DNA from: Methanobrevibacter olleyae
Lineage (GTDB): Archaea; Methanobacteriota; Methanobacteria; Methanobacteriales; Methanobacteriaceae
Direction: 5' to 3'
Assembly (NCBI GenBank): GCA_015063035.1
Contig: SUTG01000007.1
Coordinates: 1-61,091 of the forward strand
DNA: 61,091 nucleotides
In this document: positions 10,087 to 18,950 of the stretch, piece after piece
Layout: each line of letters starts with the position of its first letter
Position numbering within the stretch: position 1 is the stretch's first letter
Translations under genes and position numbers: made by a program
The notes under the pieces: model-generated
Seen by the model: the letters and a program-made list of their open reading frames with translations, nothing else
What the model was told of the DNA's origin: nothing
Database searches by the model: none

Positions 10087-11010
10087 TTAAATTTCATCTT
10101 CCAAATCGTTATCATTCAACAATGGGAAATTGTTTAGATTGGTGATCTTTTCAATCAAGTCAGTACGGGTAACAACACCGATTGGAGTGTAGTCATCATC
10201 CACTACAATCAATCTGCTTATGCCAAACTTATACATCTTGTAAACTGCAGTGGCTATCTTTGTATCCTTATCGATGAAGAACAAACGCTTGGACATAATA
10301 TCCCTAACGTCCTCATTTTCCTTTCCTTCAGCCAATGCCTTTACAATATCAACCAATGAAACCATACCAATAGCTACACCTTCAGTTATTACAGGTGCTC
10401 CATCGATATTGTTTTTTGAAAGAAGGCAAGCGGCATCCTTAATTGAATCTCCAGGCTTTAAATAGATCAAATCCAATGTAGCAATTTCATAAACGGAGTT
10501 TTTAGGAATGCTTCTTATAGTGCTGATATCCAATAGCAGGATATTATCCATATCGTCTCTTCCTACGATTTCACCAATAACACCAAGATTATTGACAGGG
10601 GTAGGCCCTACACGGATAACATCCCCTACATGCAAATCCTTAATGCTTCCTAAAACCTTAATAACAGCTTCACATTCACCAGGGTGCGGTACGCTTGTAA
10701 ACTCAATCTTAGCTACTGAAACATCCTCTAATTTTTTGTTTTCCTTATAGACAGGAACTTTAGCATTGCTGTCTGAAACTGAAATGTTTAAGGTATGGTA
10801 TGCTTCAATAGTAGGTTTATAACCACCACGAGGCCCTGGAACACCTTTTACAAGACTTAAGCTTCTAAGAGATTGCATCTGATTCCTGATGGTTCCAGGG
10901 TTTCTGTTCATAACTTCAGCAATGTCTTCACCCTTAATGGACTTGCCATCGGAATTTTGATACAAATTAATTAAAGTCTGTAAAATTTCCTTTTGTACAG
11001 AAGTCAACAT
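10087..11010 (-). CDS. wHTH-CBS domain transcriptional regulator
   Basis: A 307-aa protein with an N-terminal winged helix-turn-helix (about residues 1-75), including NRNPGTIRNQMQSL as the recognition region and a wing with GPRGGYKPT. A beta-rich middle domain (about 90-170) follows, then a pair of CBS domains (about 185-295) of the kind that bind adenine nucleotides. Methanogens have a family of such HTH-CBS regulators. The start is ATG 11010; the GTG at 11019 lies inside the AGGTG ribosome binding site. Its targets cannot be read from this window. Confidence 0.85.
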   Translation of the reverse strand: MLTSVQKEILQTLINLYQNSDGKSIKGEDIAEVMNRNPGTIRNQMQSLRSLSLVKGVPGPRGGYKPTIEAYHTLNISVSDSNAKVPVYKENKKLEDVSVAKIEFTSVPHPGECEAVIKVLGSIKDLHVGDVIRVGPTPVNNLGVIGEIVGRDDMDNILLLDISTIRSIPKNSVYEIATLDLIYLKPGDSIKDAACLLSKNNIDGAPVITEGVAIGMVSLVDIVKALAEGKENEDVRDIMSKRLFFIDKDTKIATAVYKMYKFGISRLIVVDDDYTPIGVVTRTDLIEKITNLNNFPLLNDNDLEDEI

Positions 11011-11557
11011 TTTAGACACCTAAATGTAAAAATATAAGCATTTTGCAATTAAAACACTTAACCAAATTAAATTAACAGTCCGATTTAGAAAATATCATTA
11101 TAAATTAAGAATCATAATGATAAATTCAAATAAATTATAATGATTTATCATAATTTATCAGTATTATAAAGTGATTTATACATCATCATATAAAAAGATA
11201 TTGTTTTTTTATTAAAAATCATTATAAATTAAATATAATTATCATGCTTTTAATCCATAATTCTTAATTAATAATGAATAATTAATGTGGTTAAGTGAAA
11301 AAATAACTTTTAAGACTATAAAAAACTAAAAGAAGGAAGAATGAAATTTAAAATTAAAAAATTAGTAAAGGAATGATAAGAAAAAGTATAAAAATTAAAA
11401 AAAATTAGTAAAAAAATGATTAGAAAAAGTATAAAAATTAAAAAAAATTAGTAAAGGAATGATAAGAAAAAGTATAAAAATTAAAAAAAATTAGTAAAAA
11501 AATAAAGAATAAAATTTAAAATTAAAAAAAAGAAATCTGGAAATTAATCCAAATAAA
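11011..11557. other. AT-rich spacer between the CBS regulator and hisG
   Basis: About 550 nt without a credible gene. The part nearest 11011-11290 probably holds the promoter of the CBS regulator and contains several AT-rich near-repeats such as ATCATAAT/ATTATAAT. The rest holds the 43-bp tandem repeat and the A-rich (minus-strand U-rich) tail downstream of hisG. Confidence 0.7.
11361..11510. repeat. 43-bp tandem repeat, about 3.4 copies
   Basis: The unit begins ATTAGTAAAGGAATGATAAG and continues through AAAAGTATAAAAATTAAAAA. Copies start at 11361, 11404, 11447 and 11490, an exact 43-bp step; the second copy has AAAAAATGATT in place of AAGGAATGATA. Confidence 0.9.
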
Positions 11558-12544
11558 TTAAATTACATACTGCTTTACATCACTTCTTATAATGGAAGAA
11601 GCACCTAATGCTCTTATTCCATCCAACATTTCAGGAAAATGCTCTTTTGGAATCAAAACATTGATCTGTGAAAAGCTTGTCCCTTGATTGACAGTCGGCT
11701 CCGCACTGCAGAACTTGTTTTCAACCAAATAGTTAGAAACCTCTTCAATTGATTCGTTTGCAATATTGAATTTTACATCAAAGTATTTCCTTGCAGTTAC
11801 AGCACCTAATAACTGTTCATAGATCATTTTAGCCTTTGCCATCTTCTCTTCATCACAGCTGATGCCAGCGTATAGTCCTGCTGAAGAGTGCAAGATGGTT
11901 TCAAGCTCTTTAAGGCCTGCCTTTCTTAAGCTGCTGCCTGTTTGAGTGTTGTCTACAATCAAGTCTGCTCCTTTAGCAATGTAAACTTCAGTGGCTCCAT
12001 CGGAATTTATGACTTGAACCTTCTTATTGTCTCCATCCCTTAGTCCTCTGACTTGCACATATGGGCTTGCATCACCATAGATTTCCTGATATGCCTCATT
12101 TTCCATGATATGCTTTCTGGTTAAGTTAGGATATTCTGTAAAGCATAGGATTGGAGTGTCCCTATCCTTGTTTGCTCTGAAGAATTGAGAGAGATCATCA
12201 TAAGGAGATTCCTTAGGAACAGCCACTATCAAACGGGTTTGACCATAATTCAAGTCTCCAATCTTCACTATGTCATTGTCACTTAAAACAGACTCTTCCA
12301 AAACCCAGTCCTCTCCAACAATAGCTATATCAACCATACCCCTATTCAATTCAACTGGAGTACTTTGAGGACGAGTCAAAAAGGCACTGATCTCTTCATC
12401 ATTAAGAATATCAATTTCATAAGATTCATTTCCAGGATCATACCCCCTCACTTCGTAACCTGCATCTACAAATAATTGATGGGTATTTCCCCTATTTACA
12501 TTATTTAAACTGCCTTTAGGCAATCCAATTGTTATTTCTACCAT
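11558..12544 (-). CDS. hisG: ATP phosphoribosyltransferase (HisG)
   Basis: A 328-aa cytosolic enzyme of histidine biosynthesis that condenses ATP and PRPP. It starts [13 protein letters not shown], the HisG N-terminus. [10 protein letters not shown] and a periplasmic-binding-protein-like fold follow, and the PRPP-binding region is [23 protein letters not shown]. The C-terminal part (about residues 250-328) resembles the long-form regulatory domain, so the enzyme probably does not need HisZ. The start chosen is ATG 12544; an upstream start at 12577 would add a hydrophobic stretch with no family counterpart. It is not clustered with hisD, which lies near 56 kb. Confidence 0.87.
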   Translation of the reverse strand: MVEITIGLPKGSLNNVNRGNTHQLFVDAGYEVRGYDPGNESYEIDILNDEEISAFLTRPQSTPVELNRGMVDIAIVGEDWVLEESVLSDNDIVKIGDLNYGQTRLIVAVPKESPYDDLSQFFRANKDRDTPILCFTEYPNLTRKHIMENEAYQEIYGDASPYVQVRGLRDGDNKKVQVINSDGATEVYIAKGADLIVDNTQTGSSLRKAGLKELETILHSSAGLYAGISCDEEKMAKAKMIYEQLLGAVTARKYFDVKFNIANESIEEVSNYLVENKFCSAEPTVNQGTSFSQINVLIPKEHFPEMLDGIRALGASSIIRSDVKQYVI

Positions 12545-12658
12545 AATATCAACTAAAAGAATTAATAATATTTGCAATAAGTTTTTTAAAATAATAAACT
12601 TAAATCAAAGATTTCAATTATACTCTATTAGTAAGAATATATAAACCTATTTAAAAAA

Positions 12659-13114
12659 TCATTCCTCTTCCTGATAGGAACCGTTATACTCACCGGAACC
12701 TTCAACTGGATAAACAACAGCTTGAGCTATCCTGTCCCCTGATTTGACCTCATATTCGAATTCACCATGATTGTAAATCATGAACATCAAGGTTCCATAG
12801 AATCCAGGGTCACCTACAGCTGTCTGAACAGAAACAAAAGACCGAAGCAAGGTAGACCTTGGCAAGTAAAGCATGGTATACCCCTTAGGGATCTTCACCT
12901 TCCGCTTAATTGAAGCCAAATAAGCGGTATGAGGTTTTAATGTATAAACAGGCCCTTCTAAAGCCTCAATCTCAGGGAGATTTTTCTCGTTGTCAATCAA
13001 TGAGCCCCCAGATTTCTGAACGAATATCTCATCAAGTTCCAAGTCAATTCCAGAAGGCTGGACCAAATCCTCAAAGTCTGGAAAGAGTTTTTTAAGTTCG
13101 ATTTCACCAAGCAT
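12659..13114 (-). CDS. dUTPase/dCTP deaminase family protein, probably dUTPase only
   Basis: A 151-aa protein of the Dcd/Dut trimer family. Visible motifs are QPSGIDL (residues 19-25), PRSTLLR (85-91) with the conserved Ser and Arg, VGDPGFYG (100-107) and the glycine-rich end GDRIAQAVVYP. In E. coli Dcd the catalytic Glu for deamination lies ten residues after the Asp of DPG; here that position is Met112. Asp102, needed for triphosphate chemistry in the bifunctional archaeal enzyme, is kept. The protein therefore probably hydrolyses dUTP but does not deaminate dCTP. The start is ATG 13114 with GTGATAAG upstream. It precedes hisG on the same strand. Confidence 0.85.
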   Translation of the reverse strand: MLGEIELKKLFPDFEDLVQPSGIDLELDEIFVQKSGGSLIDNEKNLPEIEALEGPVYTLKPHTAYLASIKRKVKIPKGYTMLYLPRSTLLRSFVSVQTAVGDPGFYGTLMFMIYNHGEFEYEVKSGDRIAQAVVYPVEGSGEYNGSYQEEE

Positions 13115-13198
13115 CTTATCACATCAAAATATAAAAAATAAATATTAAAAAATTTTATCTGTCAAAATTAACAAAAAACAAAGATCACTATTCAAATA

Positions 13199-14296
13199 TT
13201 AATCTGTAGTGTTTAAAGTATTGTTACCTAATTTAAATGTCAATTCACCTGTACCGTCATCATTCACTTTCAAATCGTCACAATGTGGATTCAAGACATT
13301 TATTAAGGCCTTACCAGATTCAGCATCCATAAAGTGTGGCAAATAGTTAGAGAGATATGTTGGGTAAAGGGTTACTGTACAATTATCCTCATGCAAAGCC
13401 AAATTCAAGAAATATGATGTGTGAGTAGATGGATTTGATTGGTCAAATATGAAGTTTCCTAAATTATAGAAAATAGGCTTTCCATTGTACATCTCAACAC
13501 CTTGGGTTACATGAGTATGTGAACCGATTACAATGTCTGCACCATCATTGATGAGCTCATGGGATATCTTTATCTGGTTTTCATTAGGGCTTCTGCTGTA
13601 CTCGTTTCCATAGTGAAGATAAGCGATTACGATGCTTGAACCATTATCACGAGCTTCCTGAACTTGCCTTTGGGCAAGCTCTGAATCATATGCAGAGTAT
13701 CCTGAGCTGTTAGCTGTTGCAGGATCCATAACTCCACGATATTCCCTAAAGTTATCTGCATCCATATAGTTCAATATTGTGACCTTTCTATCACCACAAT
13801 CAATGCTTACAGGTGCTGTCGCCTCAGAAACATTATTTCCTGCACCGATTACATAAATGCCGGCATCTTTTAGGTTCTTTATGCTTTCATTCAAACCCTC
13901 TTCACCATAATCCAACGCATGGTTGTTTGCCTGTGATGCCACAACCTTATCATTTGCATTTGCCAAAAGGTAAGTGTATTTAGGGTTTGCCTTTAATGGA
14001 ACATCCCCTTTCACTGCATAGGATGAAGTTGTAACAGGGTTTTCAAAGTTTACAAGCAAAACGTCTGCATTCTTTGTTACATTCTCTACAAATCTGAATG
14101 GGCTTTCCCCAGAGTCTAAAACAGCAGGCATCTTACGGCCAAACATGACATCTCCGGTAACTGCAATCGAAACGTCATCATGGCCCAAATCATATGAATT
14201 GCTGGAGTCCATAAAAAATGTTCCAAAGATAGATATCGCTAAAAGAATAGCTATAATTAGAATTAACATCAAAAAAAACCTTGTTTTCCTCATCAT
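13199..14296 (-). CDS. CapA-family putative metallophosphatase, membrane anchored
   Basis: A 365-aa protein with one N-terminal membrane helix (about residues 7-28) and an outward-facing calcineurin-like domain of the CapA (poly-gamma-glutamate biosynthesis) family. Motifs in order are VTGDVMFGR, NFENPVT, SQANNHALDYG, YLHYGNEY, and IGSHTHVTQGVE with GNFIFDQ. In bacteria CapA is tied to capsule export; in pseudomurein-walled archaea the substrate is unknown. Either ATG 14296 or 14293 may be the start, with GTGTGAT just before. Confidence 0.83.
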   Translation of the reverse strand: MMRKTRFFLMLILIIAILLAISIFGTFFMDSSNSYDLGHDDVSIAVTGDVMFGRKMPAVLDSGESPFRFVENVTKNADVLLVNFENPVTTSSYAVKGDVPLKANPKYTYLLANANDKVVASQANNHALDYGEEGLNESIKNLKDAGIYVIGAGNNVSEATAPVSIDCGDRKVTILNYMDADNFREYRGVMDPATANSSGYSAYDSELAQRQVQEARDNGSSIVIAYLHYGNEYSRSPNENQIKISHELINDGADIVIGSHTHVTQGVEMYNGKPIFYNLGNFIFDQSNPSTHTSYFLNLALHEDNCTVTLYPTYLSNYLPHFMDAESGKALINVLNPHCDDLKVNDDGTGELTFKLGNNTLNTTD

Positions 14297-14465
14297 ATCA
14301 CACAGAATAAATGTTTTTAATTAAATTTTACTTTGTAATTAGTATTAAATAAACATTATTATAGGAATTAGAAAATTATTTGAATATATTAAATAACCAA
14401 GAAAAGAAAAATAATATCTATAATAAAAAGAATAGAATTAATTAACTAAAAAAGGATGTGAAATA

Positions 14466-14654
14466 ATGCCTGTAGTAACAATCGTTGGAAACCCAAACAT
14501 AAGTGTAGAAAATAAAAGAGAAATGGTAAAAAAAGTTAGTGAAACTGTAGCGGAAGCATACAATTTACCGATTGAAGCAATCACTGTTTTAGTGGAAGCT
14601 TTACCACCTGAAAGCATTGGTGTTGCAGGTGAATTATTAAGTGATAGAAAATAA
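14466..14654 (+). CDS. 4-oxalocrotonate tautomerase family protein
   Basis: A 62-aa protein starting MPVVTIVG, which leaves the catalytic N-terminal proline after removal of Met. Length and pattern are those of the 4-OT family of small tautomerases, which form hexamers. The physiological substrate in methanogens is unknown. GGATGTGA lies 5-10 nt before the ATG. The gene stands alone between minus-strand genes, and its stop codon is inside a terminator-like hairpin. Confidence 0.9.
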   Translation: MPVVTIVGNPNISVENKREMVKKVSETVAEAYNLPIEAITVLVEALPPESIGVAGELLSDRK

Positions 14655-14680
14655 TCAATTTCTATCATAATTTCTTTTTT
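14642..14680 (+). terminator. Stop-codon hairpin with U-tract after the tautomerase gene
   Basis: TGATAGAAA (14642-14650) and TTTCTATCA (14659-14667) form a perfect 9-bp stem. The TAA stop (14652-14654) lies in the 8-nt loop, and a run ending in six Ts follows at 14671-14680. This has the form of an intrinsic terminator. Confidence 0.65.
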
Positions 14681-14803
14681 TAAAATATTTTTTTCAATCT
14701 CATTTTCAAATAAATTTTTAAAAATATCTATTTTAACTCATTTTCAAATAAAAATAAAAAAAATAGTTTTTATTTTACAATTATTTTAATAACTAAAAAA
14801 TAA

Positions 14804-15457
14804 TTAAATTAAATTTTCTAAAAACTCCTTTTCAAAATCCAAATATTCATTCAATAGATCCTTGAATTTTTCATTCTCATCACTATCAACCATATCCAAT
14901 GAAATTACATTTTTCAAGCTATCAATGTTTGATTGGATTGGAACCTTGTATTGATTCAATACCATACCTGGCAAGTGACCTCGATTTTCACCAATCCATT
15001 GAATGAAAATATTTTTTGAGTCTACAAATTTTTCATCATGAATCAAATTTTCAAATTTTTCAAGGTATTCTTTTTCAAAAATGTCAGAGAATGAACTATT
15101 TGAACTGTGAGATATGTATTCCATTATGCTAATATTTATGTTTTCTTCGTAAGTTTCATTATATTGATTAGTCAGTTCATAATTTAGATACTTAGCAATG
15201 CAACAATTAATTTTATTCTTAGTTTGTCTTAACATTTCATTTGATTCAACAAACTCTTCCTGAGAGACTTTTTCAGTGGTAATTATTTCATCTTGAGACA
15301 ATTTTTCAACTTCAATATTTTCATCTTGAGAAGACTTTTCATCATCTGACTTTACATACTTTCCAACTAAAAATTCAAAATTGCATTTTTTGCAAAATTG
15401 ACTTCCATCTTCTCTTTGTGTTCCACACATTGGACAATACTTAAAATTAGACATCAT
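14804..15457 (-). CDS. Zinc-ribbon protein, partner of the HEPN/AP2-like gene
   Basis: A 217-aa protein. Its N-terminus holds a zinc ribbon, CPMCGTQREDGSQFCKKC, followed by an acidic linker with three imperfect SQDE/SQEE-type repeats (about residues 40-75). The remaining 130 residues are mostly helical and acidic, with no recognised domain. The start is ATG 15457 because AGGAGAT lies about 9 nt upstream; the ATG at 15466 overlaps that site. It begins 16 nt after the stop of the HEPN/AP2-like gene, so the two are almost certainly one operon. Confidence 0.75.
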   Translation of the reverse strand: MMSNFKYCPMCGTQREDGSQFCKKCNFEFLVGKYVKSDDEKSSQDENIEVEKLSQDEIITTEKVSQEEFVESNEMLRQTKNKINCCIAKYLNYELTNQYNETYEENINISIMEYISHSSNSSFSDIFEKEYLEKFENLIHDEKFVDSKNIFIQWIGENRGHLPGMVLNQYKVPIQSNIDSLKNVISLDMVDSDENEKFKDLLNEYLDFEKEFLENLI

Positions 15458-15473
15458 GTTTTTCATCTCCTAA

Positions 15474-17096
15474 TCAAGATCTGTTTTTAATGTATTCTGC
15501 TCTTTTTTCATGAGCTTCCTCTTCAGTTGGGAATAAACCTAAATGCTTGCCATCAACTTCAGCACTCCACATGAATAAACCTTCCTCATAATAAACACCT
15601 TCATACTTAGAGGATTTTTTCTGACTTAATGTTGAGTCTGACTTTTTGGACTTGGATTTGGAAACCTTAGCTCCACCGCTAACCTTAACTTTCTTTTTAG
15701 CTTTTTCTTTTTGGACCTTATTTCCACCTTCAACCTTAACTTTGTTTTTATCAGCATCTTTTTTAAATTCTTTAGCATAATCCAATTTAGATTTCTTATT
15801 GGAATCTTTGCTTTTAGCCATTTCCTTCTTAATGCTTGACTTTGAATCAATTGACTTGATTGGTTTTGAACTTTTGGTCTTTTTAGCATTCTCTTTTGCT
15901 TTAGCCCTTAACTTATCCCTTTCCTCAAGGGTGATGGTTTTGTATCCGCCTTTGACCTTTACATCAACCAAACCGTTTTCCTTCAAGTAATCCTTTCTTG
16001 CCTTGATTGCCTCATTCTCGCTTGAGTGGTAAGATATTATTTGTCCCTTAACGCTTACAGACCATAATTTCTGTATTTTGCTAAAGGAGATTCCTCTTGC
16101 TTTGGAATATGCTCCACCTATCTTTCTAGGCATTGGAATTGAATGGATATAAATTTCCCTTGCTTCAAAAGCCTCTTTAGATGATTGGTATAATCCCAAT
16201 TCCTTATCTCCATGCTCTGCTTTCCACATGAAAAGATTATCGTCATAGGAAATTCCCAAGCATTGTGAATATGGAACATCAGGTTGTCTGATCTTTATTT
16301 TCTGATTATTAATTCCATAAACAAGATTTTCATCCTTTTCCTCTTTTGCCTTAGGAATGTACAATTCATTCAATATCTGAATGATTTCATTGTTGGGACT
16401 GGATTGCCTAAGCCTAATGAAGTCCTTGCCATCATTAATGGCTGACTTGAGCCTAATCAAGAAGTCGGCATCCTGAGTTCTTCTGCTAAGCTTATATTTA
16501 GGCCTTATGAAGTCCTTATCTCCAGAATAGTTTACATAAAACCAGACACAGATATTGAAGATGATCTTATGGGCTTCACTTGCAGCCTGCAGCTCTCCGC
16601 TCATATCATTTGAAGGGTTTTTAGATAAAAGTGGATTAGTGGATTGATTTGCAGACTCATCACGGAAATCATCATTGCTAAGTGAAGAATCGCTTTTAAC
16701 TTCATTAAAACCAGTTTTATAATCCCTTAAACCGCCATTTTGAACATAAGGCTTATTTGTTTGTTGTGATGGCCTGAATCCACCAGTTCCATCACTGTTT
16801 AATGTATTGTGATAAACATCATTTCTTAATCTTCTAAGCTTTGAAAAATCATTTTTAATGTTGTTAGGCAAGATATTGGCCTTATTCAACTTTTCAATCC
16901 TTTTATATTGGCTGTTTTCATCATCCTTGATTCCTTCATAAGCGAAAATTGCCTTGGTGATCTTTTCAGCTATTCTTCCAGCAATCAGAATAGCTTCAAC
17001 TCCATCTCCCTCAATGAGATTCTTATCCATCCTGGCACAGTCTAAGTATATGTCTCTAAACTGATTTTCCAAGAAACTAAAACAAAATTCACTCAT
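15474..17096 (-). CDS. HEPN/DUF4145-like protein with three AP2-like repeats
   Basis: A 540-aa protein with an unusual layout. Residues 1-100 and about 165-195 look like a split DUF4145/HEPN helical domain; RNDVYH (91-96) fits the R-x4-H motif of HEPN ribonucleases, and a low-complexity insert separates the halves. Three repeats follow at about 275-318, 329-373 and 495-537. Each has a GI/GV-x-Y/F start, a W in the middle strand, and LGL(Y/F)xxxxEA near the end, resembling AP2/integrase-type DNA-binding domains. A Lys/Ser-rich linker (about 395-495) precedes the last repeat. A nucleic-acid-binding role is likely. Whether it acts in defence, repair or regulation cannot be decided here. Confidence 0.7.
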   Translation of the reverse strand: MSEFCFSFLENQFRDIYLDCARMDKNLIEGDGVEAILIAGRIAEKITKAIFAYEGIKDDENSQYKRIEKLNKANILPNNIKNDFSKLRRLRNDVYHNTLNSDGTGGFRPSQQTNKPYVQNGGLRDYKTGFNEVKSDSSLSNDDFRDESANQSTNPLLSKNPSNDMSGELQAASEAHKIIFNICVWFYVNYSGDKDFIRPKYKLSRRTQDADFLIRLKSAINDGKDFIRLRQSSPNNEIIQILNELYIPKAKEEKDENLVYGINNQKIKIRQPDVPYSQCLGISYDDNLFMWKAEHGDKELGLYQSSKEAFEAREIYIHSIPMPRKIGGAYSKARGISFSKIQKLWSVSVKGQIISYHSSENEAIKARKDYLKENGLVDVKVKGGYKTITLEERDKLRAKAKENAKKTKSSKPIKSIDSKSSIKKEMAKSKDSNKKSKLDYAKEFKKDADKNKVKVEGGNKVQKEKAKKKVKVSGGAKVSKSKSKKSDSTLSQKKSSKYEGVYYEEGLFMWSAEVDGKHLGLFPTEEEAHEKRAEYIKNRS

Positions 17097-17172
17097 AAAA
17101 ACAACTCGTTAAAAATAATAAATTAAATGATTTGTAAATAAAATTTGTAAATAAAATATAATTCTACACTAT

Positions 17173-18666
17173 TTAATGTCCTAAAATATCTTTCAATACC
17201 TCTGATGCTGGATCCATGCCTTGCGCACCAATCAATAATACAACATCATCTTTGTCTGCAGTTTCCATAATGTATCCTAAAGCATCATAGAGCTTTTCAA
17301 AATGATTATACTTGATATGCTTCTCATCCAATTTGGCAAAGAAGATGTCCTTTTCAAAGTCTTCCACAAAATTCAAATGGTCAACCAAATCAACGCTTGA
17401 GGATAGTGTTAAGTAAATCTTTCTTTTCTTAGCGCTTGGATCTTTTTCAATCAAGTCATCATTTCTATGGCGCAATTCCTTAATCACTTCTGCTAAAGCC
17501 TCTGAATTGAGGCCATTCAAGGTCTCTCCACGGGAACCTCTGATTGCACATGCAACATATAAGTCATTCTTATCCAACTGTTCTGCCAAGTCATAGCTTG
17601 CCCTAACTGTATTCCTTATCCCATCAGGATTATGTGCAAAATCATCAATGACAATAGGCTCATCGTAAAGCCTTGTAAACCTTCTGCTTAAAGGCCCATA
17701 TGTTTTAACGCCATCTACAATATCCTCAATTGGAATCTCCAATGAGATGCATGCAGAAATTGCAGAAAGGATATTGCGAATAAAATGCTCACCAGTGAAT
17801 GGAAGCTCTTCAAAGCTTAAGATAGACTCTCCATTATATTTTATTTTCTTTTCCTCTCTGTCAAAATAGACTTTCTTATCACGGTTTGCATAATAATCTT
17901 CGATTAGCTCCTTTTCCATTGAAGTGAAGTAAGCGTTAACGCCATCATTTAAAAACTGCTTCATGTTCAAGACATTCTCATCATCAAAATTAAGGACAAC
18001 TCCTCCTTTGCTTGTAGCCTTAACTACACCAGATGTCTCTTCAAATACATCTTCAATAGAGTTTACAAGGCCAATATGGTCCATTGCAACATTGGTAACC
18101 ACTCCAACATCAGGATTGATTGCTGAAGACATGATCAATGCATGGTTCTTCATCAAATCTGTTCCCCAACCCTGCACTTCTGAAACTTCAATGACCAGAT
18201 AATCGAATACCTCCTTGTTAGGGATGTCACATATGAAATTGAATAATCTTGGATCCACTCCCTGATTTGCCAAAACCTCTTCTGAAATCAATTTTGCAAC
18301 CATAGGGTCAATCAATGTGTTGAACTCAGATTTAGCGTCAGTGTTTGTGAATACATTAAATCCTGCATGGGAGAGGATATGATAAATCATATGGGAGCTT
18401 GTGGATTTGCCGTTTGTTCCACTTATCACCACTCTTTTACAGTCAGGAACCAAATTGTCAATTGTCCATTTGATTGCAAATGCATTTGCAAATTCAATCC
18501 TATCCACCACTATCACGGGAAACTGGATCTTTTCTGCCATTTCCAATGCATCTTCCTTAGGAGTCAAAGTGATTAGGCAAGCCACATTCTTATCATTTGC
18601 TATTTCAACGCCCTTTCCGTTAATCCAATGCCTTATTACAATATCTCCCTCTTGAGCTTCATTCAA
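17173..18666 (-). CDS. MurE-like Mur ligase for pseudomurein peptide synthesis
   Basis: A 497-aa ATP-dependent amide ligase of the Mur family. The ATP loop is GTNGKSTSSH, the central domain has NPDVGVVTNVAMDHIG, and the C-terminal domain has IDDFAHNPDGIRNTV. Methanobacteriales use such ligases to build the peptide of pseudomurein, and the next gene upstream is MraY-like. The only usable start in this frame is TTG 18666, but the reading frame remains open and family-like upstream to about 18790, so the true protein is longer and the N-terminus appears frameshifted (see the 18667-18818 entry). The amino acid it adds is unknown. Confidence 0.82.
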   Translation of the reverse strand: MNEAQEGDIVIRHWINGKGVEIANDKNVACLITLTPKEDALEMAEKIQFPVIVVDRIEFANAFAIKWTIDNLVPDCKRVVISGTNGKSTSSHMIYHILSHAGFNVFTNTDAKSEFNTLIDPMVAKLISEEVLANQGVDPRLFNFICDIPNKEVFDYLVIEVSEVQGWGTDLMKNHALIMSSAINPDVGVVTNVAMDHIGLVNSIEDVFEETSGVVKATSKGGVVLNFDDENVLNMKQFLNDGVNAYFTSMEKELIEDYYANRDKKVYFDREEKKIKYNGESILSFEELPFTGEHFIRNILSAISACISLEIPIEDIVDGVKTYGPLSRRFTRLYDEPIVIDDFAHNPDGIRNTVRASYDLAEQLDKNDLYVACAIRGSRGETLNGLNSEALAEVIKELRHRNDDLIEKDPSAKKRKIYLTLSSSVDLVDHLNFVEDFEKDIFFAKLDEKHIKYNHFEKLYDALGYIMETADKDDVVLLIGAQGMDPASEVLKDILGH

Positions 18667-18818
18667 TGTTTCAAAGATTCCTGTAAATCCATTTGAAGCC
18701 TTATAGCTATTGGAACCGTAAATCCTGCCTCCAATGGAATCTGCAAGCTGGTCGATAGAAAAAGTGTTTAAAGAAGATACGGAACTGCTAATTCATTTAA
18801 AAAATATGCTTTTGACAT
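18667..18818 (-). other. N-terminal coding segment of the MurE-like gene with apparent frameshift
   Basis: On the minus strand AAGGGATT precedes ATG 18818, which opens MSKAYFLNELAVPYLL and stops at TAA 18770-18768. The ligase frame is open from TGA 18795-18793 onward and encodes LNTFSIDQLADSIGGRIYG and onward, a typical Mur N-terminal domain. The frames overlap between 18793 and 18768, so one added base there would join them. This may be a sequencing error, a recent mutation, or a start from an unusual codon. Confidence 0.6.
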
Positions 18819-18950
18819 TTCAATCCCTTGATGTGTTTATAAGAATAAAAATAATAGAATAAAAATAATTGGTAATGATTAGATAAATTAATTGATTATG
18901 AATTGATAAATTAATTGATAAATAATTGTTTTTAAGTTTAAATTGAAATC

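Noticed and set aside
18760-18780. TTTAAAC, the classic -1 slippery heptamer, in the MurE-like frameshift zone
   Set aside because: The codons TTA AAC are read in the ligase frame, so slipping there would leave that frame rather than enter it. It does not explain the join from ATG 18818.
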